64,000 nt of DNA from Oscillatoria princeps RMCB-10 (GTDB taxonomy: Bacteria > Cyanobacteriota > Cyanobacteriia > Cyanobacteriales > Oscillatoriaceae): the NCBI GenBank assembly GCA_019359235.1, contig JAHHHT010000006.1:1-64000 (forward strand). The letters run 5' to 3'. Below, one piece after another: positions 7,316 through 15,866 of this stretch. Within the stretch, counting starts at the first letter, position 1, and every line of letters starts with the position of its first letter. The notes under the pieces were generated by a model. It was not told where the DNA came from, made no database searches, and was given only the letters and a program-made list of their open reading frames with translations. Made by a program: the position numbers and the translations under genes.

Positions 7316-9655
7316 TCAGACCTTGATGGGGTCCAAGACCTGAGGTAAAGTCAGGGTGAAGCAAGTTTCCCAAGAGGTAGCGCCCTCCAGGGGGCGGCTG
7401 GAAACCTCAATCGCGCCATTAACGTGCTGGACTAGGCACTTGACCAGAGCCAGCCCCAAGCCGGTGCCGGCAATCGCCTGGTCGGTCACGCCCTGTCCCC
7501 GGCGAAACTTATCAAAGATATAGGGTAATTCTTCTGGGGAGATCCCCTGGCCGGTGTTGGAGAGGCTGAGGACAATTTGTCGGCTGTTTTGATGGGATTG
7601 GTGATAGCCGCGCAAAACCGCAGTAGTTCCCGGTGCGGAGTATTTGCCGGCATTAGTCAGGAGTTCTTGCAGAATGCGCTGCAAGCTGTCCTTGTCCGTC
7701 TGGAGTTTCAGCGATAGCTTGGGCAAATCCACGGCCAGCTTTAATCCCTTATCGGCCCAGCTCTCCTCAAAAGACTGGACTAACTCCGCGATTAAATCTT
7801 TGATGTCGATTTTTTCCAGATGCACCGGCACTTTTTGCGACTCCAGCTGCTGCAGCGCCAGCAAGTCATTAATCAGAGTGGTTTCCCGGTTGCACTGCTG
7901 CTCCAAAATATCCAAACACTTGTCGCGCTTTTCTGGAGGCAGACCGGGCTGGCGCAACAGGCGGATGGCCAGGGTCATGCTCGTCAGAGGAGTGCGCAGC
8001 TCGTGACTCATCGTCGCCAGGAATTCGTCCTTGAGCTGGTTTAACCGGCGCAGCTGGTCTATTTGCTGGCGGGTTTTTTCGTAAAGTTTAGCTTGAACTT
8101 CCAGACTGCGCTGCAGCTGAGAGGTGCGCTCCTCCACAAGAGCTTGGACGTGCTGGATTGTCTGGTTTTGGATGATAGCGGTGCTCAGTTGGGCCCCTAC
8201 CAATTCTACCAGTTCCAATTCCTCTGCTGCCCACAGACGGGGTTGGGAGTGTTGCAGCACCAAGAACCCCAGAACGGTGGCGGAAACCGGCCCTTTGCTG
8301 GTGCCCCCCACCAAAGGGACTAAAAGCAGAGCCGGCATCACCTCTGGACTGAAGAGCTTGGCCACACTTAGCTCTGAGTCCGGGCTGATAGCGTCGCCAA
8401 AGTCGGCAATCGCCAGTGGCTTGGGTGCCTCTGTGAAGGCTTGCTGGAACAGAGCGCACTCCGACAGCCAAAAGGATTGGTTTAATATCGCGCCCGCCGG
8501 TTGAGGCTGGGGATTGGCCCGCTCTGGCCCCTGACCCGCACCCGACACAAGGCACACTATCGTAGCCTTAGCCTTGGGAATGCGTTTTGCCTGCGCCGCA
8601 GGTTGACGAGTGGCGAAGAGGGGGTCTGCATATTTCAGCATCAGGATCGCACCTCTTGCCACCTGGAGGGTTTGGGCAATCCCATCGATGGCCATCTGGA
8701 AAATCTGGTTCAGGTCTAGGGCATTATGGATGGCCACAGTTAACTGGTTGATCAGGGTTCGGTGTTGAGCGAAGGCACTCACCTGCCCCTGTAAAGACCC
8801 GATCTCCCTGCTCTGTACGACTTGAGAGATGGCAATCGCCACAGAGTCTGACACTGTTTTGAGTAATTCCGTTTCTGGTTCTGTCCAGCAGTATGGCTGC
8901 GCTCGCATCACAATAATCTCCCCATTCACCTGACCCTGAAACTGCGTCTCGATCGCCAAAACCGCCCTGACTTGCAGCGCTTCCCACAGATCGACCCTTA
9001 AGCCCTGTCCCGAAACTGCCTCCAGGTCAGAAATGGCCAACAGCTGGCAATCAGCCCGCCCGCCAGCGCACGCCGGCACCCCGACGCCAGGAATCGCCAG
9101 CTCGGACAGCACCGCTTGCAGGCGGCTGGGATATGCGTGTAGCGTTTGAGTCGTGGCTGAGTTTAGGCTCTCTTGAACCGAAACCAAGCAGCCGTCTGCC
9201 TGAAACACTTGCCCCACGGCAGTTGCCACTGCGCTGAGCAAGGTTTCCGCACAGGCGGCGGTGCGGATTATCTGGACAATTTGTCGCTCTAAATCAGCGG
9301 CATCTGCACGAGACTGCGTGAGTTGCGCATGGTGGGGCTGTGTGAGAACCGGCTCAACAGCGCATGCGGACTGTTCCGTGAAAGAGTCTGCCATCACTGG
9401 CGCAATCCCGTTTGTTTTAATATTGTGCTGACACACAGGTTTGCTCCCCCTTTTCGATCCAGAACCGGCCAGCTCAGCCTTCTGCGCCCGCCCGCCACCC
9501 TTCGCCCGCCCCTTGCCAGCCTTTTCACGGGGTCTCCGTGAATATACTGGCTCTGACGGCGGCACTTCGCCCGTCCTCTGCCGACCTGTGTCCTTTTCTG
9601 CGAATTTATCCGGCATTAGATAGCCCCAGGTGCCATCCTCGGCACAAACGCACAT
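7316..9655 (-). CDS. GAF-domain sensor histidine kinase
   Basis: A cytoplasmic sensor kinase of up to 779 residues with no membrane helices. The first about 85 residues are low-complexity and basic, so the true start may be the ATG at 9616 or at 9394 (MADSFTEQ). Two GAF-like regions (about 105-260 and 290-480) lead into a coiled coil, then HisKA with the phosphoacceptor His551 in FLATMSHELRTPL, and HATPase_c with N box (LLTNAGKY, Asn668), G1 (SNTGQGIS) and G2 (AGTGLGLALV). There is no receiver domain, and no response regulator adjoins, so it is an orphan kinase. Confidence 0.9.
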   Translation of the reverse strand: MCVCAEDGTWGYLMPDKFAEKDTGRQRTGEVPPSEPVYSRRPREKAGKGRAKGGGRAQKAELAGSGSKRGSKPVCQHNIKTNGIAPVMADSFTEQSACAVEPVLTQPHHAQLTQSRADAADLERQIVQIIRTAACAETLLSAVATAVGQVFQADGCLVSVQESLNSATTQTLHAYPSRLQAVLSELAIPGVGVPACAGGRADCQLLAISDLEAVSGQGLRVDLWEALQVRAVLAIETQFQGQVNGEIIVMRAQPYCWTEPETELLKTVSDSVAIAISQVVQSREIGSLQGQVSAFAQHRTLINQLTVAIHNALDLNQIFQMAIDGIAQTLQVARGAILMLKYADPLFATRQPAAQAKRIPKAKATIVCLVSGAGQGPERANPQPQPAGAILNQSFWLSECALFQQAFTEAPKPLAIADFGDAISPDSELSVAKLFSPEVMPALLLVPLVGGTSKGPVSATVLGFLVLQHSQPRLWAAEELELVELVGAQLSTAIIQNQTIQHVQALVEERTSQLQRSLEVQAKLYEKTRQQIDQLRRLNQLKDEFLATMSHELRTPLTSMTLAIRLLRQPGLPPEKRDKCLDILEQQCNRETTLINDLLALQQLESQKVPVHLEKIDIKDLIAELVQSFEESWADKGLKLAVDLPKLSLKLQTDKDSLQRILQELLTNAGKYSAPGTTAVLRGYHQSHQNSRQIVLSLSNTGQGISPEELPYIFDKFRRGQGVTDQAIAGTGLGLALVKCLVQHVNGAIEVSSRPLEGATSWETCFTLTLPQVLDPIKV

Positions 9656-10254
9656 CGCCCGAACCTACAAACAGAGTTCCCATTTGACTCGCGCTAATCT
9701 CTCGCTCGAAGGCGTTCTAAATTAACAAAACAATTAGACCAATCAAACTCCCTCGCTCCCTACTAACGGTGTCTGATCCAGATTACACCGCACCCCACCC
9801 AGACAGCATCCGTGATTTCGCGCTCTTTTTCAGTTCGACCCTCTCACAGACGCGCCCGCGAGCGGCTGTTAATCTTTTTTTATTGTTAGTTCTTTATTTG
9901 CAACTGTCAAGGTGAGAGACTTGTGCGGCCATCAGCCGTGAGTCACAAGCGGCTAAAGTCCGTTAGCTGACCATTACCCCTGCAACTCCCCGCCACAGCG
10001 ACCGCTAAATTTTATAAAAAGTAATTAAACAATCTTCCTGGTTTTTAACATTTTGTAACAGCCGCCCCGCTGACGCTGCCGTCCTATTAATTCTGATAAA
10101 TATCCCTCTTTTATTCAAAAGAATACTACTGTACAGTCATCAAAAAGCCCAAAAGTCAAACAGACAGGTAACGGTTCTCGGTCAAGCCCACCTCAAGAGC
10201 CCCTGCCACCGGCAGCGCCGCAATTTGCCTTAACATCTTAATCGGTACTTACAG
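9656..10254. other. 599-bp intergenic region, no gene seen
   Basis: Divergent spacer between the histidine kinase and the GST gene. It becomes AT-rich toward the GST gene. I see no tRNA, conserved small ORF or recognisable riboswitch. Confidence 0.5.
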
Positions 10255-10830
10255 GTGAAAAATATAGCCGTGCTCAAACTGTATGGCGGTGCTCGCAGCC
10301 GCGCCTCGATTGTCCAGTGGTACTTGGAAGAACTTCAAGTTCCTTACGAATTTGTCTTGCTCGACATCCAAGCCGGTGCCAACCGGGAACCTGATTTCCT
10401 GGCCATCAACCCCATAGGGAAAGTCCCCGCCATCGTCGATGGCGACTTCAAACTCTGGGAATCTGGCGCAATTCTGCTGTATTTAGCCCACAAATATGGT
10501 AAAATGCCCGCTTCTCTAGAGAAGCAAGCTGAAATAACCCAGTGGGTGCTGTTTGCCAACGCCACCCTAGGGCCAGGGATTTTTGTCGAAGCCAGCCGAG
10601 AGCGGGAAACGCCCCGGTTGCTGACGCCGCTCAATGAGATTTTCCAGCGCCAGCCCTTCCTCACCGGCGACGAATTCACAGTGGCTGATGTTGCCGTCGG
10701 GTCAATTCTGGCCTACATCCCCATGATGCTAAAGCTAGACCTGAGCGCTTACCCAGCTGTTGTGGACTGCATCAAACGCTTGTCTGAGCGACCGGCATAC
10801 CAGAAAACGATTGGCTCCCGCGCCCAATAG
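10255..10830 (+). CDS. Glutathione S-transferase family protein
   Basis: A 191-residue protein with a GTG start. The N-terminal thioredoxin-like domain shows LKLYGGARSRASIVQWYLEE (the Ser/Arg region holds the glutathione-activating site), NPIGKVPAIVDG with the cis-Pro, and LWESGAILLYLA with the Glu-Ser pair that binds the glutathione gamma-Glu. The C-terminal helical domain has FTVADVAVGSIL, the N-capping box motif. It should conjugate or reduce with glutathione in the cytosol. It stands alone. Confidence 0.9.
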   Translation: MKNIAVLKLYGGARSRASIVQWYLEELQVPYEFVLLDIQAGANREPDFLAINPIGKVPAIVDGDFKLWESGAILLYLAHKYGKMPASLEKQAEITQWVLFANATLGPGIFVEASRERETPRLLTPLNEIFQRQPFLTGDEFTVADVAVGSILAYIPMMLKLDLSAYPAVVDCIKRLSERPAYQKTIGSRAQ

Positions 10831-11020
10831 CGGCGTCTGGGCGATGGGATGGGAGGGGGGGAGAGGGTGACTCTTGAAGAGACGCGAGCGCTCGCGTCTC
10901 TTAGATCGATCGCCACCGCAGGTTTCGGGATCGCAAGAGAAAGGCTGTGCCTTGTTCCCTCGCCCAACTTCCCTGGCCCAATCGACCGCCCCCAACCCCC
11001 AACCAATGCCTGCGCGGGAT

Positions 11021-11158
11021 TTAGCGGAAACCCACCGCTGCCTGCCACACGAAAGCCAGCAGCAGGAAAAAGACGGGGATAATCGGCAGAACGTCCACCA
11101 GGGGGTCAAAAATTGAGTAAGCTTCAGGCAGTTTTGCCAACAGCAGAGCCGCTTCCAT
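11021..11158 (-). CDS. psbK: Photosystem II reaction centre protein K
   Basis: A 45-codon gene. It starts at 11158, ends at the stop 11021-11023, and reads [19 protein letters not shown]..., ending [10 protein letters not shown]. The mature part from KLPEAY through the single membrane helix ([16 protein letters not shown]) is the conserved PsbK sequence; the first residues are the cleaved leader. PsbK is a small thylakoid subunit near CP43 in photosystem II. It lies downstream of tgt on the same strand, an arrangement I recall from other cyanobacteria. Confidence 0.95.
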   Translation of the reverse strand: MEAALLLAKLPEAYSIFDPLVDVLPIIPVFFLLLAFVWQAAVGFR

Positions 11159-11242
11159 CACTAAATCTACCTCTTCAACACAGCTTTAAGAATTGCGATA
11201 TATCTTAACACGAGCCGCTCATATAGCGCGTCTGAATCATTC

Positions 11243-11300
11243 GTGTAAATTTCAGAACCCCGGTTTCTTAAAGAAACCGGGGTTCTGGGCCAAGAGCGGT
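11243..11300. repeat. Palindromic repeat (AACCCCGG type)
   Basis: An inverted repeat AACCCCGGTTTCTT/AAGAAACCGGGGTT between tgt and psbK, followed by a tail GCGCAAATCATTTAGA. The same hairpin plus tail recurs in opposite orientation around 61312-61385. Confidence 0.65.
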
Positions 11301-11321
11301 TGCGCAAATCATTTAGACCTG

Positions 11322-12443
11322 CTATGTATGGGCCGGCTCGCGCCCGAGCCAGCCGGCAAATTCCGTCGCAAACCGGTCAGCCACAATAGCGTCCCGAATC
11401 CGGCGGTTGAAGCGAATCAGTTCCGTGACGTTGTGAATCGACAGCAACGTATAGGCCAGAACTTCCCGGACTCGCACCAGATGGCACAAATAAGCGCGGC
11501 TGAAGTGCCGGCAAGTGTAGCAGGGACACGACTCGTCCAGCGGCGAGAAATCCTCCCGGAACTGAGCGTTTTTAATATTCCAGCGCTCCCCGCGCACCAT
11601 CACCGTCCCGTGACGGGCCCAGCGAGTCGGAATCACGCAGTCAAACATATCCACACCGGCAGCCACAGCCCTGACCATTTCCCGGTAAGTGCCCACTCCC
11701 ATCAGATAGCGGGGTTTCTCCCGGGGGAGCAGGGGCGCTGTCACCCCGACGGTGTGTGAAATCTGTTCTGCCGGCTCCCCGACACTGACCCCCCCTATGG
11801 CATAACCGGGCAAGTCCAGCTCAGAAAGCGCAATAGCTGCGCCGGCACGCAAATCGAGATAGGCCCCGCCCTGAACAATGCCAAACAAAGCTTGGTCAGG
11901 ACGCCGGTGCGCCTCAATACAGCGCAGCAGCCACTGGTAAGTCCGCTCCGTGGCCACCTCCACCTCTGACCGCGCAGCTGGGTAAGGCGGACACTCATCA
12001 AAGGCCATAATCACATCCGCCCCCAGCTGATTTTGAATGTGTACCGATAGCTCCGGGGTGAGGTGGATCATCTGGCCATCTCTAGCAGAGCGAAACGTAA
12101 CGCCGTCATCGGTGATGCGGCGCAGCTGGCTCAAGCTGAAGACTTGGAAGCCGCCGGAATCCGTGAGAAGCGGGCCATCCCACCCCATAAACCGGTGCAG
12201 CCCACCGGCAGCCGCCACAATCCCTTCCCCAGGCTGCAAGTGGAGGTGATAGGTATTTCCCAGCACCATCGTGGCGCCGGTGGCGAGCAGCTGGTCGGGC
12301 GTGAGAGTTTTGACAGTAGCCACAGTCCCCACCGGCATGAAACAGGGCGTTTCCACCGGCCCGTGGGGAGTCAAAAACACGCCGGCTCGCGCCTGAGTTT
12401 GGCTGCAGCAGCTTACGCACTGAAAAGTAAAATTGTCAAGCAA
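11322..12443 (-). CDS. tgt: tRNA-guanine transglycosylase
   Basis: A 373-residue queuine/preQ1 tRNA-ribosyltransferase. It exchanges guanine-34 for preQ1 in tRNAs with GUN anticodons. Diagnostic segments are [13 protein letters not shown] (nucleophile region), DECPPYP, GIVQGG, the second catalytic Asp region [16 protein letters not shown], and the zinc site CPCYTCRHF...LCH near residues 305-325. The start is TTG or a nearby codon. psbK follows downstream on the same strand after about 160 bp of repeat-containing sequence. Confidence 0.95.
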   Translation of the reverse strand: MLDNFTFQCVSCCSQTQARAGVFLTPHGPVETPCFMPVGTVATVKTLTPDQLLATGATMVLGNTYHLHLQPGEGIVAAAGGLHRFMGWDGPLLTDSGGFQVFSLSQLRRITDDGVTFRSARDGQMIHLTPELSVHIQNQLGADVIMAFDECPPYPAARSEVEVATERTYQWLLRCIEAHRRPDQALFGIVQGGAYLDLRAGAAIALSELDLPGYAIGGVSVGEPAEQISHTVGVTAPLLPREKPRYLMGVGTYREMVRAVAAGVDMFDCVIPTRWARHGTVMVRGERWNIKNAQFREDFSPLDESCPCYTCRHFSRAYLCHLVRVREVLAYTLLSIHNVTELIRFNRRIRDAIVADRFATEFAGWLGREPAHT

Positions 12444-12503
12444 GATTAACAGACACCAGGTAAATTGTCAAGTCAGAAGCCGGATCTCTGCAGTCCTTGA
12501 AAA

Positions 12504-12566
12504 ATTTGTTGCCCAATGGGCAACAAATAGCTGAGGGAAAAATTTGTTGTCCAATGGGCAACAAAC
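12504..12566. repeat. Two tandem TTTGTTGCCC hairpins
   Basis: Two copies of an 11-bp stem hairpin (ATTTGTTGCCC, loop AAT) at 12504-12528 and 12542-12566. The second copy has one G-T pair. They lie between the 12672-13160 gene and tgt, both on the minus strand, and could act as transcript ends for the former. Confidence 0.6.
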
Positions 12567-12671
12567 CGCCGCAAGCGCTTTCAGCATGAAAATCCCATGC
12601 CCAATGCCCGGTGCCCAATGCCCCACGCTCCTATTTTCAGGGTAGAACTGTAAATTTTCCCACCTCACCCC

Positions 12672-13160
12672 TCAGAATGGCAAAGAGCCAAAATCGTCAA
12701 TTTCCGCATCCAACTTGGCGCAAAGCACTTGGGTCAGCAGGGCTTCCAAAGAAGCCGCATTGAACTGGCCACTGTCGCGCTCTCGGACGGGGTCAGACAG
12801 CGGTATCAGCCGCAGTTGGCGACCTTCCTGAATCAGGTCGAAACAAGCCTCTTGCCGGTCAGACTGTTTGAGTTCTAAACAGTCAAAACTGCAGACATTG
12901 AGATAGAGGGCGCGGTTCGCCACGAGGGTTGACCGCATGGGGTCGGCAAAAACTTCCAGCACATATCCCTCACCCTGACTTTGCAGTTGGCCATCCTGAG
13001 TGTGGCTGTAGCGAACCCGGCCCAGATCGGCCAGCAGCCGCAGCATATCTCGCTGGTTGACGACGGTACCAGTGTCGATGATGCAGGGAGCCGGCACCCC
13101 TGCATCTGAGCGAAAGACACTGTCGCGTCCCGCTTCGCTATCGGAATTCATAGGAAACAA
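12672..13160 (-). CDS. Conserved-looking hypothetical protein
   Basis: A 162-residue soluble acidic protein with no signal peptide or membrane helix. The start may be codon 1 or the Met at 13151. The central segment (VRYSHTQDGQLQSQGEGYVLEVFADP, then ALYLNVCSFDCLEL) looks like a beta-rich domain, and the acidic C-terminus ends DAEIDDFGSLPF. It resembles cyanobacterial proteins of unknown function found next to tgt/cobS. I do not recognise a family. It is divergent from cobS. Confidence 0.65.
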   Translation of the reverse strand: MFPMNSDSEAGRDSVFRSDAGVPAPCIIDTGTVVNQRDMLRLLADLGRVRYSHTQDGQLQSQGEGYVLEVFADPMRSTLVANRALYLNVCSFDCLELKQSDRQEACFDLIQEGRQLRLIPLSDPVRERDSGQFNAASLEALLTQVLCAKLDAEIDDFGSLPF

Positions 13161-13305
13161 GCCTCTGGAGTTTTATCCTCCCTGACGGCACAATCAGCAG
13201 CATTCAGTGGGTGCCTTGGGGAGGGGGACGGATGTTATCGCTACAATTCTGGCACACGTCAACGGGGCTAACACTCCCAAAGCACAGAAAAAAATAAGAA
13301 TTGAT

Positions 13306-14112
13306 ATGGCGGAGTATCAGCGGTTCACAGACAGGGGTTTTGAGTTTTTGCGCTCCTCTGGGACAGCCCTGGCGGCGGCGGTGGCGTTCTACACCTGTTT
13401 GCCGGTTCCAGAGGCTTGGACAAAGGATTTTCGGGGCGTTGCCCGTCTGGCACCGGCCATCGGGGTGATGATTGGCGGACTTTTGGGGCTTTTGGATGCC
13501 GGCTTGCAGCTGCTCGGCATGCCGGTATTCACCAGGTCGGCGCTGGTGGTGGTGGCTTGGATTGCCCTCACCGGCGGACTTCACCTTGACGGCGCGATGG
13601 ATACCGCCGACGGGCTAGCGGTGCTTGACCCCAACCGGCGTCTGGAAGTGATGGCAGACAGCCGCACCGGCGCTTTTGGAGCGATGGCTGCAGTTGCCCT
13701 GCTGCTGCTGAAAACAGCCGCCCTGCACGACTTAGACGCCTACCGCCCGCTGGCGATTATGGCCGCAGCTGGCTGGGGCCGGTGGGGCCAGCTGGTGGCC
13801 ATCGCTCGCTATCCCTACCTGAAAGCCACAGGCAAAGGTGCGATTCACAAAGCCGCCGCCCGCTCCCCCCTGGATTTGCTTCCCGGACTGCTGTTGCTGC
13901 TGGGACTCAGCGGTCTGCAAATTGTCCTCGCTCCCGACCGGTGGCGGCTGGCTGCCGGCATGGCCACTGGCGGCGGAGCGATTGCGGTGCTCACGGGTGC
14001 CTGGTTTAACCGCAAATTAGGGGGCCACACCGGCGACACCTACGGGGCGGTGGTGGAGTGGACTGAGGCGCTGTTCCTCTGCCTGCTCACCGGTCTTGGC
14101 AATTGGCTTTAA
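13306..14112 (+). CDS. cobS: Adenosylcobinamide-GDP ribazoletransferase (cobalamin synthase)
   Basis: A 268-residue membrane enzyme joining alpha-ribazole to AdoCbi-GDP in the last step of (pseudo)cobalamin assembly. ATG 13306 is chosen because homology begins near there; an upstream open frame to 13207 shows none. The acidic motif [14 protein letters not shown] near residues 85-100 is the active-site signature, RTGAFG follows, and multiple hydrophobic helices span the protein. The C-terminal [10 protein letters not shown] is also family-typical. cobM, another B12 gene, is 42 kb away at 56307, so the pathway is dispersed. Confidence 0.93.
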   Translation: MAEYQRFTDRGFEFLRSSGTALAAAVAFYTCLPVPEAWTKDFRGVARLAPAIGVMIGGLLGLLDAGLQLLGMPVFTRSALVVVAWIALTGGLHLDGAMDTADGLAVLDPNRRLEVMADSRTGAFGAMAAVALLLLKTAALHDLDAYRPLAIMAAAGWGRWGQLVAIARYPYLKATGKGAIHKAAARSPLDLLPGLLLLLGLSGLQIVLAPDRWRLAAGMATGGGAIAVLTGAWFNRKLGGHTGDTYGAVVEWTEALFLCLLTGLGNWL

Positions 14113-14126
14113 ATCACTGGGGGAAG

Positions 14127-14217
14127 TTGGGCATTGGGCATTGGGCATTGGGCATTGGGCATTGGGCATTGGGCATTGGGCATTGGGCATTGGGCATTGG
14201 GCATTGGGCATTGGGCC
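14127..14217. repeat. Heptanucleotide tandem repeat TTGGGCA
   Basis: Twelve perfect copies of TTGGGCA at 14127-14210 plus a partial copy, directly after cobS. This is a short tandemly repeated repetitive sequence of the type common in filamentous cyanobacteria. The copy number probably varies between strains. Confidence 0.9.
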
Positions 14218-14265
14218 CTATGCCCCATGTCCGGTTTTTCAGATTTCAAAGCACCCCAAAACTAT

Positions 14266-14721
14266 TCAGCGCGCTTTAAGGCGGCGCGGGCGGGCGACGC
14301 TAACACCCAGGCGCTGCAGGTAGTCCCAGCCTCGCTGATCCGGCACCTGACGCCCGAGCTTGTCCGCCATCCACTCCGCCACCTTGCGGCTATTCCAGGG
14401 CCCGCCATCGGGAGCGGGCCCTTGCAGAGCTTGCAAGAGTTCCTCCTGCTGCTGTTCGGACAGCAGCGGCTCTCCCCCTGGATTTTCGTGCCGCCTATCT
14501 CCAAGCCCATCCGGGCCATACTGGTTGTAGCGACCGGCAATTTTCCGCACCCAGGTGGCAGAGTAGCCGGTCGCCTCCACCACGGCGCGAGTCGGTTTAC
14601 CTTGGGCGAGGAGCCAGACAATCTGCCAGTGGCTGCGGGCCACCGGGTCTTTGGCTTTGCGATACCGAGTCTCTAGCTCTTTCGGGCTCAAGTGGGGTTC
14701 GATTGACAGTCGTTTGGGCAT
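14266..14721 (-). CDS. Stand-alone helix-turn-helix domain of IS630-type transposase
   Basis: A 151-residue protein made of a winged helix-turn-helix region: [55 protein letters not shown], and a C-terminal part with [16 protein letters not shown] and [17 protein letters not shown]. This is the DNA-binding half of IS630/Tc1-type transposases. The DDE catalytic domain that should follow is absent: the frame stops after RRLKAR and no continuation is visible. It is either a transposase remnant or a domesticated DNA-binding protein. Confidence 0.75.
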   Translation of the reverse strand: MPKRLSIEPHLSPKELETRYRKAKDPVARSHWQIVWLLAQGKPTRAVVEATGYSATWVRKIAGRYNQYGPDGLGDRRHENPGGEPLLSEQQQEELLQALQGPAPDGGPWNSRKVAEWMADKLGRQVPDQRGWDYLQRLGVSVARPRRLKAR

Positions 14722-14793
14722 TAGACAATTCTATAGTCGGAAATTGTCTGCTCAATCATAAACGATTTGTTCTGCGGTCATTTGTGGGCTGGT

Positions 14794-15081
14794 TTACCGG
14801 GGAGAAGCTGCGGTGTGGGGGCACTCAGCCAGCAGCACTTGTGTGCAGTCGGGAATCGAGACAGGCACAGGGCGAATTTTGTCTTCTGGCACCGATCCGA
14901 TTTGCACAAGCCGCACCAGACGCGGGGTGAGGGGGCAGCCGGTGTCCGCACTGCAGCGGCAGCCAGTTGAGTGTGCTCTTCTTGTGTCGTGTTTACTGCG
15001 GACTTGCAAAAGACTGCCGGCACAGACAGTCCCCACAACTTCTTGCTGTCCCTGTTTTCTGAGCGACACGGCATTTGTCAC
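14794..15081 (-). pseudogene. Degenerate copy of the PP2C gene C-terminal end
   Basis: The minus-strand translation contains QQEVVGTVCAGSLLQV and EDKIRPVPVSIPDCTQVLL. These align with QQEVVGTVPAGSVLQV and EEKVRPVAVEIPDPTLV at the end of the PP2C protein encoded at 15867-18371 on the same strand. The linker between them is shortened and rewritten, and nothing corresponding to the phosphatase domain is present. It is best read as a partial duplication of the 3' end that is decaying. Confidence 0.6.
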
Positions 15082-15403
15082 TGCTCACTTTAGGGTTTTC
15101 TGCGCTCGCGCGCAGGTGGGCAAAAATAAACGGAACACCCACAAACCAAGTTTCTTAAAGAAACCCGGTTTCTAGCCGCCGCCGTTTTCTGTTGTATAAT
15201 TGCATGTCAGGTGCCCTAACATCCAAAAATGAGACAGAAGAAAAACTCGCAGCCAGGGGCGAATGCCGGTGATTGCTCTGCGGGTAGGGCCACTCTGAGA
15301 GTTCATTTATAAAGAAAAAGTGAAGGCACAAGAAACCGGGTTTCTTGTACAGGGGTAGCCGGAAAACTGAGCCCTCCTACAGCAAGAAACGCCGTTTTGG
15401 ACA

Positions 15404-15579
15404 TCCTCGCAAGAAGTGAAGAAACCGGGTTTCTAGTGAGTCGAGGGCATTGCATCAGCTTGACTGTAAAAAGAACCCTGGTTTCTGGCCCTCCTCGCAA
15501 GAAGTGAAGAAACCGGGTTTCTAGTGAGTCGAGGGCATTGCATCAGCTTGACTGTAAAAAGAACCCCGGTTTCTGGCCC
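15404..15579. repeat. 88-bp tandem duplication
   Basis: Two nearly identical 88-bp copies (15404-15491 and 15492-15579) that differ at one visible base (CCCTGG versus CCCCGG). Each contains a GAAACCGGGTTTCT palindrome and a GAACCCYGGTTTCT one, which may have promoted the duplication. Confidence 0.85.
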
Positions 15580-15866
15580 CCATTCTGGCTTAACAATTAC
15601 TTTATATCAGCTCTGAGGGCTGGAACAAAGGACGGATGCCGAGCGCGAGATCGATCCAGTAGCAGTAGGGTGCGTGAAGCGCAGAATTCACCCTATTTTT
15701 GCCGAGTCCTCTGGCACTGCGGCACCCCACCTCTCGGTATAAATTTGCAGAAAGTCTCGCACTGCCTTTGCCGCCACTCAATCCCAATGCCCCACAGCGG
15801 CTGCTGCGCCAGATAAAATATAGCAGTGCAATTAAACGGAATAAATCTTAACTGAGTTGCAGGGGC

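Larger units (their letters stand above)
14722..15866. other. Repeat-rich spacer with a pseudogene fragment
   Basis: Apart from the PP2C tail fragment, the region holds several AGAAACCCGGTTTCT palindromes and an 88-bp tandem duplication (15404-15579). No intact gene is seen. Confidence 0.6.
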
